Source: Oceanicaulis alexandrii DSM 11625
GTDB taxonomy: Bacteria; Pseudomonadota; Alphaproteobacteria; Caulobacterales; Maricaulaceae
Reading direction: 5' to 3'
NCBI RefSeq assembly: GCF_000420265.1
Contig: NZ_ATUP01000001.1
Span: 248,001 to 312,000 of the forward strand
Length of the DNA: 64,000 bases
Positions within the stretch are counted from its first letter, which is position 1; each line of letters starts with the position of its first letter. A program made the position numbers and the translations under genes. The notes beneath the pieces are model-generated. The model saw nothing but the letters and a program-made list of their open reading frames with translations. It was not told where the DNA came from and made no database searches. Positions 54,662 through 64,000 of this stretch are shown here, one piece after another.

Positions 54662-55030
54662 TTATTTCTTCTTGCCGGCGATCGGCTTGGCCGGGCCTTT
54701 ACGGGTGCGCGCATTGGTGTGCGTGCGTTGACCGCGGACCGGAAGGCCGCGGCGATGACGCAGACCACGATAGCAACCCAGGTCCATCAGACGCTTCACA
54801 TTCACCGCAACTTCGCGGCGCAGATCACCTTCAACGGTGTATCCACCGTCGATGGCTTCACGGATCTGCAGAATTTCTGCGTCGGTGAGCTGGCTCACAC
54901 GTTTTTCGGCGGGGATCCCCACCTTGTCACAAATTTCCGTCGCCATAGCCGGGCCGATGCCGTGGATATAGCGCAGCGCGATCGTGACGCGCTTGTTGGT
55001 CGGAATGTTGACGCCGGCGATACGTGCCAC
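54662..55030 (-). CDS. rpsM: 30S ribosomal protein S13
   Basis: 122 residues beginning [15 protein letters not shown], with [25 protein letters not shown] near the end. First gene of the alpha operon, with its own promoter just upstream. Confidence 0.97.
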   Translation of the reverse strand: MARIAGVNIPTNKRVTIALRYIHGIGPAMATEICDKVGIPAEKRVSQLTDAEILQIREAIDGGYTVEGDLRREVAVNVKRLMDLGCYRGLRHRRGLPVRGQRTHTNARTRKGPAKPIAGKKK

Positions 55031-55135
55031 GACGCTCTCCTTGTCTCATCAGCCTTCGCACAGAAGACGGCGAAAGAGCGCAACCGGAATGGCGGCGCTT
55101 GTTTCGACGTCTGCCCCTGCGAGCGAAGGGCGCTT

Positions 55136-55162
55136 ATTATAGGCGCTCACCAGTCACGTCAA
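55136..55162 (-). promoter_or_regulatory. Strong promoter for the alpha operon (rpsM-rpsK-rpoA-rplQ)
   Basis: On the minus strand TTGACG (55162-55157) and a perfect TATAAT (55141-55136) are 15 nt apart, consistent with the alphaproteobacterial pattern TTGACGS ... GCTANAWC. The start point near 55129 is about 100 nt before the rpsM start. It lies in the 192-nt gap after adk, so it would let the alpha operon be expressed independently of the spc genes upstream. Confidence 0.75.
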
Positions 55163-55222
55163 CCGCGAGAGGAAGCCACCCGTCCTGTTTTTCCAGACCA
55201 TGCTGATCTGGAAGCTGCTCTT

Positions 55223-55786
55223 TTATTGGCCGAGCGCGGCTGCAATACGTGCAGCAACCTCGTCCATCTCACCCATGCCGTCCACATCAGACAGTTTGCC
55301 CTGCCCCTCATAATAGGGAATCAGCGGCGCGGTCTGGGCGTTATAATTCTCAAGCCGCACTTTGAACGCCTCGACAGTGTCGTCGGCGCGGCCCTCTTCA
55401 GCGGCGCGTTTTTCCATACGCGCCACCAGCTCGTCCTGGTCCACCACCAGCCGCAAGACCGTGTCGATCTGCGTGCCGCGTGATTGCAGGAGTTCATCCA
55501 GCGCTTCGGCCTGGGCCACGGTGCGCGGGAAACCGTCGAAAATGGCGCCGCCGGCGATTTCAGCCTCCGGCAGACGTTCCTCGATCAGTGCGATGACGAT
55601 GTCATCGGAAACCAGGTCGCCCCGGTCCATAATGCCTTTGACCTTCTGGCCCAACTCGGTGCCTGCGGCGATAGAGGCGCGCAGCATGTCGCCGGTGGAC
55701 AATTGCAGCCATCCGTAATCAGCGACCAGACGTTTGGCTTGGGTGCCCTTGCCCGCGCCAGGCGGTCCGAACAGTACCAGATTCAT
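55223..55786 (-). CDS. adk: Adenylate kinase
   Basis: 187 residues. GPPGAGKGTQAKRL is the P-loop, STGDMLRASIAAGTELGQ the AMP-binding segment and DGFPRTVAQAEALD the next. The short LID domain fits the short form common in proteobacteria of this group. It overlaps secY by 4 bases. Confidence 0.97.
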   Translation of the reverse strand: MNLVLFGPPGAGKGTQAKRLVADYGWLQLSTGDMLRASIAAGTELGQKVKGIMDRGDLVSDDIVIALIEERLPEAEIAGGAIFDGFPRTVAQAEALDELLQSRGTQIDTVLRLVVDQDELVARMEKRAAEEGRADDTVEAFKVRLENYNAQTAPLIPYYEGQGKLSDVDGMGEMDEVAARIAAALGQ

Positions 55787-57126
55787 CTCTTGCGCCCCTT
55801 CAGCTTGGTCTTCTTGATCAGGCCTTCATACTGGTGGGCCAGCAGATGGGACTGGATCTGACCAACCGTATCAAGCGTCACCGACACCACGATCAGCAGC
55901 GAGGTGCCGCCAATGTAGAACGGGATGCCGGAAACTTGCGCCTTCAGGAACTCGGGCAAAACACAGACAATGGTCAGATACGCCGCCCCGATGACGGTCA
56001 GACGCGAGAGCACATAGTCGAGATATTCCGCCGTCCGCTTGCCAGGACGGATGCCCGGCAAGAAGCCGCCATACTTCTTCAGATTATCCGCGGTGTCTTC
56101 CGGATTGAAGACCAGCGAGGTGTAGAAGAAGGTGAAGAAAATGATCAGCGAGGCGTAGAACGCCAGGAACAGGGGCTGCCCCGGGCCCAGCAGGGCGACG
56201 ATGGTCGTCATCCATTCCGGACCGGTGGTGGAGAAACCCGCCACAGTCGCCGGCAGCAAGAGCAGCGACGAGGCGAAGATCGCCGGGATCACGCCGGCCG
56301 TGTTCAGTTTGAGCGGCAGGAAGCTCGATTCGCCGCCCATCATGCGGTTGCCCACCTGACGCTTGGGATACTGGATCAAGAGCCGGCGCTGGCTGCGCTC
56401 CATGAACACCACGAAGGCCAGCACGACGATGATGCCGATCAGCATGGCGATGATGACGCCGCCGGGAATGGCGCCCGAAGCGCCCTGTTGCAGCGCATTG
56501 ACCAGCGCGCGGGGCAGCTCGGCCACAATGCCGGCGAAGATGATCAGGGACACGCCATTGCCCACGCCGCGTGCGGTGATCTGCTCACCCAGCCACAGCA
56601 GGAACATGGTGCCGCCCACCAGGGTCGTCACGGTGGTGATCAGGAAGAACGGTCCGGGATTGATCGCGATGGAGGCGCCGTCGGTCACCGTCTGCATGCC
56701 GATGGCGATGGCGAACGCCTGAGCGCCGGCCAGAACCACGGTCAGATAGCGTGTGTATTGGTTGATCTGCTTGCGACCCGCCTCGCCGCCTTCTTTTTTC
56801 AAGCGCTCGAGCGACGGCACGGTGGCCGCCATAAGCTGCATGATGATGGAGGCGGAGATATAGGGCATCACGTTCAGCGCGAAGATCGCCATGCGCTCGA
56901 CGGCGCCGCCGGACATCATGTTGAACATGCCCAGCACGCCCTGGCTTTGCTGCTGGAAGGCCAGCGCAAATTGCGAGGGGTCGATGCCCGGCACAGGCAC
57001 AAACGTGCCGATACGGTAGATGACCAGGACCAGGAGCGTGAACAGAATGCGCTTCTGCAGCTCCTTCGCTTGGGCGAACGCCCCGAAATTCATGTTCTGG
57101 GCGAGCTGTTCAGCGGCTGACGCCAT
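55783..57126 (-). CDS. secY: Preprotein translocase subunit SecY
   Basis: Main channel protein of the Sec translocon, 447 residues with ten transmembrane segments. Marks are RILFTLLVLVIYRIGTFVPVPGID, GIMPYIS-type MPYISASIIMQL, SLERLKKEGGEAGRKQINQYTRY and FNPEDTADNLKKYGGFLPGIRPG. It ends in KKTKLKGRKR. It is separated from rplO by an 82-nt gap that contains a hairpin. Confidence 0.97.
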   Translation of the reverse strand: MASAAEQLAQNMNFGAFAQAKELQKRILFTLLVLVIYRIGTFVPVPGIDPSQFALAFQQQSQGVLGMFNMMSGGAVERMAIFALNVMPYISASIIMQLMAATVPSLERLKKEGGEAGRKQINQYTRYLTVVLAGAQAFAIAIGMQTVTDGASIAINPGPFFLITTVTTLVGGTMFLLWLGEQITARGVGNGVSLIIFAGIVAELPRALVNALQQGASGAIPGGVIIAMLIGIIVVLAFVVFMERSQRRLLIQYPKRQVGNRMMGGESSFLPLKLNTAGVIPAIFASSLLLLPATVAGFSTTGPEWMTTIVALLGPGQPLFLAFYASLIIFFTFFYTSLVFNPEDTADNLKKYGGFLPGIRPGKRTAEYLDYVLSRLTVIGAAYLTIVCVLPEFLKAQVSGIPFYIGGTSLLIVVSVTLDTVGQIQSHLLAHQYEGLIKKTKLKGRKR

Positions 57127-57167
57127 ATCGGTCGGATGCTCCCTGAGAAAGCCCTCAAAGCGCGGAG

Positions 57168-57194
57168 GGACCGCTTCCAGTTAGGAAGCGGTCC
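57168..57194 (-). other. Hairpin between rplO and secY
   Basis: Perfect 11-bp stem GGACCGCTTCC / GGAAGCGGTCC with a 5-nt loop, lacking a T-run. It may be a processing or attenuation site between ribosomal and secretion genes of the spc operon. Confidence 0.55.
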
Positions 57195-57208
57195 GTCTCA
57201 ACGCCAGC

Positions 57209-57691
57209 TTATTCGGACTGGTCTTTGGCGGATTTGGCGGTGACGGTGACTTTACCGCCAGCCTTTTCCACAGCTTCGATCGCCGGCTTGGAGCCGCCAG
57301 CCACCGTCAGGTCCAGTTTCGCGGTCAGTTCGCCGCCGCCAATCACTCGCACGCCGTCCTTGGCGCGGCGAATGACGCCAGCCTTGATCAGAGCGGCGGC
57401 GTCGACAGGCGCTTTCGCGTCCAGCTTGCCGGCGTCCACTGCCGTTTGCAGGCGGCCCAGGGTCACTTCAGCGAACGCCAAACGGTTCGGCTTGTTAAAG
57501 CCGCGCTTGGGCAGACGTTGATAGAGCGGCATCTGACCGCCCTCAAAGCCCTTGATGGCGACACCCGAGCGAGACTTCTGGCCTTTAACGCCGCGTCCGC
57601 CGGTTTTGCCTTTGCCAGAGCCGATGCCACGGCCGACACGCGTACGCGATTTGGTCGCGCCGTCGTTATCGCGCAGTTCATTCAAGCGCAT
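57209..57691 (-). CDS. rplO: 50S ribosomal protein L15
   Basis: 160 residues, with the typical start [43 protein letters not shown]-like opening and [18 protein letters not shown]. Order and length fit. Confidence 0.97.
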   Translation of the reverse strand: MRLNELRDNDGATKSRTRVGRGIGSGKGKTGGRGVKGQKSRSGVAIKGFEGGQMPLYQRLPKRGFNKPNRLAFAEVTLGRLQTAVDAGKLDAKAPVDAAALIKAGVIRRAKDGVRVIGGGELTAKLDLTVAGGSKPAIEAVEKAGGKVTVTAKSAKDQSE

Positions 57692-57721
57692 CGTTCGTCT
57701 CCTTGGTGAGAGGGCGCGGGA

Positions 57722-57916
57722 TTAACCGCGCTCCTCCACAATCTCAACCATGTGGGCGACCTTGCGGATCATGCCCCGCACGGACGGGGTGTCCTCAAGC
57801 TCGCGCTCGCGGCCGATCCGGCCCAGGCCAAGACCCTTGAGGGTCGCGGCCTGGTCCTTCGGACGGCGGATGGGGCTGCCGGTTTGGCGCACCACCAGGG
57901 TTTTTTGTTCAGCCAT
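57722..57916 (-). CDS. rpmD: 50S ribosomal protein L30
   Basis: 64 residues, beginning [34 protein letters not shown], which is typical of L30. Lies between rpsE and rplO as usual. Confidence 0.96.
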   Translation of the reverse strand: MAEQKTLVVRQTGSPIRRPKDQAATLKGLGLGRIGRERELEDTPSVRGMIRKVAHMVEIVEERG

Positions 57917-57925
57917 GCGTCCCTC

Positions 57926-58507
57926 CTAGGATTCGATGGCTTCAGGTGAGCTGGCGCCATCTTGGCGACGCTCAACCAGATCAGCGACCTTGATGCCACG
58001 CTTGGCGGCCACCGAACGCGGGCTGTTCTGGGCTTTGAGGGCCTCGAACGTTGCGCGAACCATGTTGTACGGGTTGGACGAACCGGTCGATTTTGCGACC
58101 ACGTCCTGAACGCCGAGCGATTCCAGCACCGCACGCATCGGACCGCCGGCGATGACGCCGGTGCCCGGAGGCGCGGAACGCAGGATCACCTTGCCGGCGC
58201 CCCAACGACCTTTTGCATCATGGTGCAGGGTGCGGCCTTCACGCAGCGGCACGCGCACCATCATCTTCTTGGCTTCTTCGGTCGCCTTGCGGATGGCTTC
58301 CGGCACTTCACGCGCCTTGCCCTGTCCGAAGCCGACGCGGCCCTTCTGGTCGCCGACCACCGCGAGAGCGGCGAACTGGAAGTTCCGGCCGCCTTTCACG
58401 GTTTTGGCGACGCGGTTGATCTGGACCAGCTTGTCGACCAGTTCCGGTTCGGCGTTATCGTCGTCCCGGCGGCGGCGATCGCGGCCGCGATTGTCTTCTC
58501 GTGCCAT
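57926..58507 (-). CDS. rpsE: 30S ribosomal protein S5
   Basis: 193 residues with [41 protein letters not shown] and the C-terminal [26 protein letters not shown]. An alpha-proteobacterial charged N-terminal extension is present ([15 protein letters not shown]). Confidence 0.97.
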   Translation of the reverse strand: MAREDNRGRDRRRRDDDNAEPELVDKLVQINRVAKTVKGGRNFQFAALAVVGDQKGRVGFGQGKAREVPEAIRKATEEAKKMMVRVPLREGRTLHHDAKGRWGAGKVILRSAPPGTGVIAGGPMRAVLESLGVQDVVAKSTGSSNPYNMVRATFEALKAQNSPRSVAAKRGIKVADLVERRQDGASSPEAIES

Positions 58508-58518
58508 GCGTTCGCTCC

Positions 58519-58872
58519 TTAGAAGTTCAGACCGCCCTCGCGAGCGGCGTCTGCGAGCGCTTTAACACGCCCGTGGAAGATGTAACCGCCGCGGTCGAAC
58601 ACCACGTCGATCAGACCTCTTTCCTTCGCCCGTTCTGCGACGCGCTTGCCGACTTCGGCAGCCGCTTCGACACCGTTCGAAGAGATCTTGGCGTCTTTCT
58701 CCAGAGTGGAGGCCGACACCAGGGTCACGCCGTTCGCATCGTCGATGATCTGGGCGTAAATATTCTTTGAGGAACGGAACACCGACAAACGCGGTCGTCC
58801 ATTGCCCATTTTGCGGAGCCGGGTGCGCGTGCGCTGAGCGCGGCGCCGCATGGTTTCTGCAGCATTTTTCAT
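58519..58872 (-). CDS. rplR: 50S ribosomal protein L18
   Basis: 117 residues. [32 protein letters not shown] and [26 protein letters not shown] are the L18 marks that place it at the 5S rRNA. Confidence 0.97.
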   Translation of the reverse strand: MKNAAETMRRRAQRTRTRLRKMGNGRPRLSVFRSSKNIYAQIIDDANGVTLVSASTLEKDAKISSNGVEAAAEVGKRVAERAKERGLIDVVFDRGGYIFHGRVKALADAAREGGLNF

Positions 58873-58883
58873 CGCCTGGCCCC

Positions 58884-59417
58884 TTACTTCTTCTTGCCTT
58901 CCTTACGACGGACATATTCGTCGGAATACTTCACACCCTTGCCTTTGTAAGGCTCAGGCGGACGGAATTCACGAATTTCCGCCGCGGTTTGACCCACGGT
59001 TTGGGCGTCAGCGCCCTCAATGGTGATCTCGGTCGGTTTCGGCGTCGCAATTTTGACGCCCTCACGCGGCGTGTAGATCACGTCGTGCGAGAAACCGAGC
59101 GAAAGCTTGAGATCCGTGCCCTGCATTTGGGCGCGGTAACCAACACCGACCAGCTCAAGGTTCTTTGAGAACCCCTGAGTGACGCCTTGCACCATGTTTT
59201 TGATGCGGGCGCGCGCGGTGCCGTACATGGCTTTCGCGAATTTTGTGCCGTCAGCCATTTCGACCGTAATGGCGTTGTCCTCTTGCTTCAGACGCACGCA
59301 TGCGGGCGCTTCGAAGCTGAGTTCGCCTTTCGGGCCTTTGACCGACACCTGAGCGCCAGTGATATTGGCGGTCACCCCGGCGGGGATTTCGACAGGCAGT
59401 TTGCCTAGACGCGACAT
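58884..59417 (-). CDS. rplF: 50S ribosomal protein L6
   Basis: 177 residues from [46 protein letters not shown] closes it. A longer reading frame exists upstream, but ATG 59417 is the family start. Confidence 0.97.
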   Translation of the reverse strand: MSRLGKLPVEIPAGVTANITGAQVSVKGPKGELSFEAPACVRLKQEDNAITVEMADGTKFAKAMYGTARARIKNMVQGVTQGFSKNLELVGVGYRAQMQGTDLKLSLGFSHDVIYTPREGVKIATPKPTEITIEGADAQTVGQTAAEIREFRPPEPYKGKGVKYSDEYVRRKEGKKK

Positions 59418-59436
59418 AGTTCTAGCCTCCCTGTCT

Positions 59437-59835
59437 CTAGCTGACGTGGCAAAGGATTTCGCCGCCGACATTCTTTGAGCGCGCCAGTGCATCGCTCATA
59501 ACGCCTTGCGGAGTCGAAATGATGGCGATGCCCAGGCCGTTCATGACGAGCGGCAGATCGCGCACCTTGCGGTATTCGCGACGGCCCGGCTTGGACACGC
59601 GTTTGATCTCGGAGATCACCGGCTGGCCTTCATGGTATTTCAGTTCTATTTCGAACTGCTTGAAGCCCTTGGCGTCGGTGGTCTCGGTGTAACCGCGGAT
59701 GAAGCCCTCTTCCAGAAGCACTTCGAGCACGCGGCCACGAAGTTTGGAAGACGGGGTCACCACATTGCTCCGCTTGCGCATGAGCGCGTTACGGATGCGG
59801 GTCAGCATATCGCCGAGAGGATCGTTCACGGACAT
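59437..59835 (-). CDS. rpsH: 30S ribosomal protein S8
   Basis: 132 residues. [23 protein letters not shown] opens it and [27 protein letters not shown] ends it, both typical of S8, a primary 16S rRNA binder. Confidence 0.97.
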   Translation of the reverse strand: MSVNDPLGDMLTRIRNALMRKRSNVVTPSSKLRGRVLEVLLEEGFIRGYTETTDAKGFKQFEIELKYHEGQPVISEIKRVSKPGRREYRKVRDLPLVMNGLGIAIISTPQGVMSDALARSKNVGGEILCHVS

Positions 59836-59846
59836 CTAAATCCCTC

Positions 59847-60152
59847 CTACCAGCTCGACTTGACCATGCCCGGGATAAGCCCGTGGCTGGCCAGCTGACG
59901 CAGCGCGATGCGCGACATCTTGAGCTTGCGGTAATAAGCGCGCGGGCGGCCGGTCACCTGGCATCGGTTACGGATGCGGGTCGGCGCCGAGTTGCGCGGC
60001 AACGAGGCCAGCTTCAGTTGCGCTGCAAAGCGCTCTTCAACCGGCTTGTCCGTGTCGCGTGCGATCGCTTTCAGCGCTTCGCGCTTGGCGGCGAAACGCT
60101 GAGCCAGGCGCTGGCGCTTGAGATTGCGTTCGACTGCACTCTTCTTAGCCAT
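59847..60152 (-). CDS. rpsN: 30S ribosomal protein S14 (zinc-independent form)
   Basis: 101 residues, [21 protein letters not shown] to [13 protein letters not shown]. The CxxC zinc motifs of the short form are missing, so it is the C-minus type usual in Gram-negative bacteria. Confidence 0.96.
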   Translation of the reverse strand: MAKKSAVERNLKRQRLAQRFAAKREALKAIARDTDKPVEERFAAQLKLASLPRNSAPTRIRNRCQVTGRPRAYYRKLKMSRIALRQLASHGLIPGMVKSSW

Positions 60153-60171
60153 TCAGTTCTTCTCCTCGCGT

Positions 60172-60192
60172 GCGAGACCCTCACGGTCTCGC
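60172..60192 (-). other. Hairpin between rplE and rpsN
   Basis: Perfect 8-bp stem GCGAGACC / GGTCTCGC with a 5-nt loop in the 52-nt gap. It lacks a T-run; processing or stabilising role possible. Confidence 0.5.
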
Positions 60193-60204
60193 TCTCCTGC
60201 TGCG

Positions 60205-60765
60205 TTAGTTCGAAAACGGAAAATCGAACTCGGCCAGCAGGGCCTTCGCTTCTTCATTGGTGTTAGCCGTAGTGCAGACAACAATGTCCATACCGCGGAT
60301 TTTCTCGACCTTGTCGTAATCGATCTCGGGGAAAACGATATGCTCTTTCAAGCCCATCGCGTAATTGCCCCGGCCGTCAAAGCTCTTGCCGTTCAGACCG
60401 CGGAAGTCGCGGACGCGCGGCAGAGCAATGGTCACCAGACGATCAAGGAATTCGAACATGCGATCCTTGCGCAGGGTGACTTTGGCGCCAATCATCTGCT
60501 CTTCGCGCAGCTTGAAGCCGGCGATGGAGTTCTTGGCGATCGTACCGACCGGCTTCTGGCCAGCGATCAGTTCGAGATCTGCGAGCGCGCCGCGGATTTT
60601 CTTGGAATCCTGAGCAGCCTCGCCGACGCCCATGTTGATCACGACCTTATCCAGGCGCGGGATCATCATTTCATTGGCGTAACCGAACTTTTCTTTCAAA
60701 GTCGCGCGGATTTCCTCGCGATACTTCGTTTTCAGGCGCGGTTCGTATGCAGCAACGTCAGCCAT
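60205..60765 (-). CDS. rplE: 50S ribosomal protein L5
   Basis: 186 residues. [21 protein letters not shown] and [27 protein letters not shown] are typical of L5, which contacts 5S rRNA. It overlaps the end of rplX by 8 bases, giving coupled translation. Confidence 0.97.
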   Translation of the reverse strand: MADVAAYEPRLKTKYREEIRATLKEKFGYANEMMIPRLDKVVINMGVGEAAQDSKKIRGALADLELIAGQKPVGTIAKNSIAGFKLREEQMIGAKVTLRKDRMFEFLDRLVTIALPRVRDFRGLNGKSFDGRGNYAMGLKEHIVFPEIDYDKVEKIRGMDIVVCTTANTNEEAKALLAEFDFPFSN

Positions 60766-61072
60766 CGATCACCTCACCGGATTTCTTGGCCACGCGAACC
60801 TTCTTGCCGTCTTCAATCTTGAAGCCCACACGGGTGGCTTCGCCAGATTTCGGATCGGCCAGAGCCACGTTGGACACGTGGATGGACGCGTTTTTCTCAA
60901 CAATACCGCCCGGGGCCGTTTGGGTCGCGCGCTGGTGGCGCTTGACCACGTTGACGCCCGACACCACCACACGATCTTCTTTCGGAAGAACCTGGGTGAC
61001 CTCGCCGGTCTTACCTTTGTCGCGACCGGTCAGAACGATGACCTTGTCGCCTTTTTTGATCTTCGCAGCCAT
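60758..61072 (-). CDS. rplX: 50S ribosomal protein L24
   Basis: 104 residues starting [25 protein letters not shown], a KOW-type ribosomal protein. Lies 2 nt after rplN. Confidence 0.97.
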   Translation of the reverse strand: MAAKIKKGDKVIVLTGRDKGKTGEVTQVLPKEDRVVVSGVNVVKRHQRATQTAPGGIVEKNASIHVSNVALADPKSGEATRVGFKIEDGKKVRVAKKSGEVIDG

Positions 61073-61074
61073 GG

Positions 61075-61443
61075 TTACAGGACCTCCGGCGCGAGGGAGA
61101 CGATCTTCATGTGGCTCTTGGCGCGAAGTTCACGAGGAACCGGGCCGAAGATCCGGGTGCCGACCGGCTCGTTGTTGGTGTTCAAGATCACAGCCGCGTT
61201 GCCGTCGAAACGGATGACGCTGCCGTCACGACGCTTGATGTCGCGAGCGGTGCGCACGACGACGGCCTTGCGGACATCGCCCTTCTTAACGCGGCCCTTG
61301 GGCGTGGCTTCCTTGACCGAGACGACAATGATGTCGCCGACGCCTGCATAGCGGCGTTTCGCGCCGCCCAGTACTTTGATGCACTGTACGCGGCGGGCCC
61401 CGGAATTGTCGGCCACGTCCAGATTAGTTTGCATCTGGATCAT
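61075..61443 (-). CDS. rplN: 50S ribosomal protein L14
   Basis: 122 residues starting [37 protein letters not shown], with [43 protein letters not shown]. Length and sequence are those of L14. Confidence 0.97.
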   Translation of the reverse strand: MIQMQTNLDVADNSGARRVQCIKVLGGAKRRYAGVGDIIVVSVKEATPKGRVKKGDVRKAVVVRTARDIKRRDGSVIRFDGNAAVILNTNNEPVGTRIFGPVPRELRAKSHMKIVSLAPEVL

Positions 61444-61485
61444 CGCTAATCCTCCGTTATCAGTGGATCATCCACCGGGCCAGGC

Positions 61486-61722
61486 TTACGCCTGCTCGGA
61501 GACGATCTCCCACCGCTTCAGCTTCGACTTCGGCGAGCACTCCTGGATTTGGACGCGCTCACCCACTTTGATCGCGCCCGACTCGTCGTGGGCGTGATAT
61601 TTCTTCGTACGGCGCACGGTTTTACGCAGCAGGGGGTGCAGGAAGGTGCGCTCAACGCGCACGATCACGGTTTTTTCCTGCTTGTCGCTCACCACGACGC
61701 CTTGAAGGATGCGCTTCGGCAT
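61486..61722 (-). CDS. rpsQ: 30S ribosomal protein S17
   Basis: 78 residues, [42 protein letters not shown]-type start. It is a primary 16S rRNA binder. Order and length are as expected. Confidence 0.97.
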   Translation of the reverse strand: MPKRILQGVVVSDKQEKTVIVRVERTFLHPLLRKTVRRTKKYHAHDESGAIKVGERVQIQECSPKSKLKRWEIVSEQA

Positions 61723-61736
61723 GGACCCAAGCCCCC

Positions 61737-61931
61737 TTAATTTTCAAGCGCGCGGCGACGCTGATCCGTTTTGACCCGGGCGATATCCCGGCGGATCTGC
61801 ATAAAGCGCGCAGTGTTTTCCAGCTGGCCGGTGGCCTGTTGGAAACGCAGGTTGAACTGTTCTTTTTTCAGCTTGAGGAGTTCGTCCTGAAGCTGATCGT
61901 CGCTAAACGCGCGGACGTCTTCGGCTTTCAT
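61737..61931 (-). CDS. rpmC: 50S ribosomal protein L29
   Basis: 64 residues, two-helix protein starting [31 protein letters not shown] and ending in RRRALEN. Sits between rplP and rpsQ, as in other bacteria. Confidence 0.96.
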   Translation of the reverse strand: MKAEDVRAFSDDQLQDELLKLKKEQFNLRFQQATGQLENTARFMQIRRDIARVKTDQRRRALEN

Positions 61932-61943
61932 TCTTCCCTCCTC

Positions 61944-62357
61944 TTACTCACCCGGACGGGTGACGACTTTGGTCTTGATCGGAAGCTTGGCTGCGCCGAG
62001 GCGCAGGGCTTCGCGGGCGACATCATCCGGAACACCGTCGATCTCGAAGATGATCCGGCCAGGCTTGACTTTGGCCACCCAGTATTCGGGTGAGCCTTTA
62101 CCTTTACCCATCCGGACTTCGGTCGGCTTCTTGGAGACCGGCAGATCCGGGAACACCCGGATCCAGACGCGACCAGCCCGTTTCATGTGACGGGTGATGG
62201 CGCGACGGGTCGCCTCGATCTGACGGGCGGTGATCCGCTCCGGCTCAACCGCTTTCAGGCCATAAGAGCCAAAGGTCAGCGTAAAGCCGCCCTTGGCCTG
62301 ACCGTGGATGCGGCCTTTATGCGCCTTGCGGAATTTGGTGCGCTTCGGCTGAAGCAT
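61944..62357 (-). CDS. rplP: 50S ribosomal protein L16
   Basis: 137 residues starting [19 protein letters not shown], with [46 protein letters not shown]16 helps position tRNA at the A site. Confidence 0.97.
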   Translation of the reverse strand: MLQPKRTKFRKAHKGRIHGQAKGGFTLTFGSYGLKAVEPERITARQIEATRRAITRHMKRAGRVWIRVFPDLPVSKKPTEVRMGKGKGSPEYWVAKVKPGRIIFEIDGVPDDVAREALRLGAAKLPIKTKVVTRPGE

Positions 62358-62378
62358 GGTTCTACTCCCTCGTTCCGC

Positions 62379-63083
62379 TTACGCCGCTTGACGGCCAGAG
62401 CGTGCGCGCTGCTCGCCAGAGTCGAGCATGCGGCGCTCTTGCGCCATCGGGTCATGTTCCATGATCTCGCCTTTGTAGATCCAGACCTTGATGCCGATGA
62501 TGCCCATCGCGGTCTTGGCTTCAGCGAAACCATAGTCGATGTCCGCACGCAGGGTGTGCAGCGGAACCGAACCTTCAGAATACTTTTCAACGCGCGCGAT
62601 CTCGGCGCCGCCCAGACGGCCGCCGCACATGATCTTGCAGCCCAGTGCGCCCATGCGCATGGCCGTCTGCAGGGAGCGCTTCATGGCGCGGCGGAACGCC
62701 ACGCGGCGCTCGAGCTGCTGAGCCACGCTCTCTGCGACCAGGGTCGCATCGACTTCCGGCTTGCGCACTTCGACGAGGTTGAGGAACACTTCGCCGTCAA
62801 CCATCTTCGAGACCTTGCGGCGCAGCTTCTCGATGTCCGCACCCTTTTTACCGATCACCACACCCGGACGAGCCGTGTAGATGGTGATGCGGCATTTCTT
62901 GTGCGGGCGCTCGATGATGATGCGCGACACAGACGCGTTCTTGAGTTCCTTTTTGAGGAAGTCGCGAATGCGCAGGTCTTCGTGCAGCAGGTCCGCATAC
63001 TCGTCGCCTTTGGCGAACCAACGCGATTCCCACGTGCGGTTGATGCCGACGCGAAGGCCGATCGGATTAACCTTCTGACCCAT
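62379..63083 (-). CDS. rpsC: 30S ribosomal protein S3
   Basis: 234 residues starting [24 protein letters not shown]. The KH domain ([23 protein letters not shown]) and the C-terminal domain ([36 protein letters not shown]) are visible. The ATG overlaps the rplV stop by one base. Confidence 0.97.
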   Translation of the reverse strand: MGQKVNPIGLRVGINRTWESRWFAKGDEYADLLHEDLRIRDFLKKELKNASVSRIIIERPHKKCRITIYTARPGVVIGKKGADIEKLRRKVSKMVDGEVFLNLVEVRKPEVDATLVAESVAQQLERRVAFRRAMKRSLQTAMRMGALGCKIMCGGRLGGAEIARVEKYSEGSVPLHTLRADIDYGFAEAKTAMGIIGIKVWIYKGEIMEHDPMAQERRMLDSGEQRARSGRQAA

Positions 63084-63463
63084 TAGGCGGCCTCCTCAAC
63101 TTCGCGCACGACGATCGTCAGCTCGGAAAACGGCTTCAGGATCTTGGCGCCGCGACCACGCGCACGGGCGCGGAAGCGTTTCATGACCAGGTTCTTGCCC
63201 ACATAGGCCTCGGACACGACCAGAGAGTCGATGTCCAGACCGTGGTTGTTTTCCGCGTTGGCGATGGCGCTCTCGAGCACCTTCTTGACGTCGGCGGAAT
63301 GACGCTTGCGCGAAAATTCCAGGTCAGCCAGAGCGCGTTCAACCTTCTTGCCACGGATCAACTGGGCGATCAGGTTGAGCTTCTGCGGGCTGATGCGAAG
63401 CATGCGCAGTTTTGCACGAGCTTCGTTGTCCGCGACGCGGCGGGGATTTGCAGCCTTGCCCAT
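63083..63463 (-). CDS. rplV: 50S ribosomal protein L22
   Basis: 126 residues, with [37 protein letters not shown] and a C-terminal beta-hairpin region that lines the exit tunnel ([25 protein letters not shown]). Confidence 0.97.
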   Translation of the reverse strand: MGKAANPRRVADNEARAKLRMLRISPQKLNLIAQLIRGKKVERALADLEFSRKRHSADVKKVLESAIANAENNHGLDIDSLVVSEAYVGKNLVMKRFRARARGRGAKILKPFSELTIVVREVEEAA

Positions 63464-63466
63464 CGC

Positions 63467-63745
63467 TTACTTCCTCTTGGCTTTCTTGTCCGCCGCGTGG
63501 CCGTAATAGGTCCGAGTCGGAGCAAATTCGCCCAACTTGTGACCGACCATCTCTTCGGAGACGAGAACCGGAATGAATTTGTTGCCGTTGTGGACCTGGA
63601 AGGTCAGACCCACAAACTGCGGCATGATCGTCGAGCGACGCGACCAGGTTTTGATCGCCTGCTTGCGGCCGGCATCATGAGCAGCATCGGCTTTCTTCAG
63701 GAGGTATCCGTCGACAAACGGACCTTTCCAGACAGAACGAGGCAT
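63467..63745 (-). CDS. rpsS: 30S ribosomal protein S19
   Basis: 92 residues starting [22 protein letters not shown], with [40 protein letters not shown]. Part of the 30S head with S13. Confidence 0.97.
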   Translation of the reverse strand: MPRSVWKGPFVDGYLLKKADAAHDAGRKQAIKTWSRRSTIMPQFVGLTFQVHNGNKFIPVLVSEEMVGHKLGEFAPTRTYYGHAADKKAKRK

Positions 63746-63759
63746 GGCGCAGCCGTCCC

Positions 63760-64000
63760 TTAGCGTTTCTTGCGCTCGTGGCGCGAGCGAATGATGAATT
63801 TATCGGTGGATTTGTTCGACCGGGTCTTGCGGCCCTTGGTCGGTTTGCCCCACGGGGTGACCGGGTGACGACCGCCCGAGGTGCGACCTTCGCCGCCGCC
63901 ATGGGGGTGATCAACCGGGTTCATGGCCACACCGCGAACCGCCGGACGCTTGCCCATATGGCGCTTGCGGCCGGCTTTACCCAGATTGGTGTTCAGGTGG
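63760..64000 (-). CDS. rplB: 50S ribosomal protein L2, C-terminal part (start cut by window edge)
   Basis: The visible part reads [29 protein letters not shown] and ends [16 protein letters not shown], the C-terminal end of L2, which supports peptidyl transfer. About 80 of some 275 residues are present; the 5' part of the gene and the rest of the S10 operon lie outside. Confidence 0.96.
   Translation of the reverse strand, partial: HLNTNLGKAGRKRHMGKRPAVRGVAMNPVDHPHGGGEGRTSGGRHPVTPWGKPTKGRKTRSNKSTDKFIIRSRHERKKR

Noticed and set aside
55191-55213. Hairpin TTCCAGA/TCTGGAA after adk as terminator
   Set aside because: The stem is only 7 bp and no T-run follows on the minus strand; the promoter for rpsM lies further on.
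55834-57120. 428-codon plus-strand ORF opposite secY
   Set aside because: Antisense shadow with very high Gln/Asp/His/Arg and no hydrophobic core; secY is certain here.

Overview
This 64 kb window looks like chromosomal housekeeping DNA of a GC-rich alphaproteobacterium. The best match is the Maricaulis/Oceanicaulis/Hyphomonas side of the Caulobacterales-like lineages. The placement is inferred from gene order (rne / amiC / mrcA / prfB; rarA-crcB-rluC-HAD-ATP12; NDUFA12-mlaD-DUF2155; aroQ-accB-accC), from the mitochondrial-type helpers ATP12 and NDUFA12, and from TTGACG-type promoters. Genus cannot be fixed from the sequence. Genes are closely packed and no phage, insertion sequence, CRISPR array, tRNA or rRNA gene was seen.

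Layout. 1-5 kb (minus): prfB with an intact programmed frameshift, penicillin-binding protein 1A and a periplasmic amidase. 5.4-8.2 kb: RNase E behind a 0.5 kb leader. 8.3-11.5 kb: M48 protease, DsbA-like lipoprotein and an unrecognised lipoprotein. 11.5-13 kb (minus): a VOC protein and thiS-thiG. 13.1-16.1 kb: aroQ-accB-accC-aat. 16.1-17.5 kb (minus): NDUFA12-mlaD-DUF2155. 17.8-22.4 kb: a ribonucleotide-reductase-like protein that seems to have lost its catalytic residues, then two exported pentapeptide-repeat proteins. 22.5-28.2 kb: aspS, a PlsC acyltransferase, and a tetR-plsC-MFS operon behind two 18-bp palindromes. 28.2-31.2 kb: RNase D, a repeat-rich gap and an acyl-CoA carboxylase beta chain. 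31.3-39.4 kb (minus): a photosensory operon (LOV histidine kinase, response regulator, chemoreceptor), then ATP12, a HAD phosphatase, rluC, crcB and rarA. 39.5-42 kb: small enzymes including a pterin group (PTPS-like protein, pteridine-reductase-like SDR, folB). 42-51.5 kb: uvrC-pgsA, a globin-coupled chemoreceptor, xseA, purD, a GNAT protein, a Deg protease and a DUF1232 protein. 51.4-52.6 kb: a WYL-type regulator divergent from a VOC gene. 52.7-64 kb (minus): the S10/spc/alpha ribosomal-protein cluster from rplB (cut by the window edge) to rpoA-rplQ.

How the parts relate. The cell-wall, envelope and lipid genes (mrcA, amiC, mlaD, two plsC, the LplT-like carrier, pgsA, deg) share the window with translation and RNA decay genes. 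Two taxis receptors, one in an operon with a blue-light kinase and one with an oxygen-sensing globin domain, suggest a motile cell that steers by light and oxygen. The least explained items are the reductase-like pseudoenzyme with its pentapeptide neighbours, the TetR-controlled acyltransferase/carrier operon, the LOV-kinase/receptor operon, and a PTPS-family protein lacking the usual catalytic cysteine.
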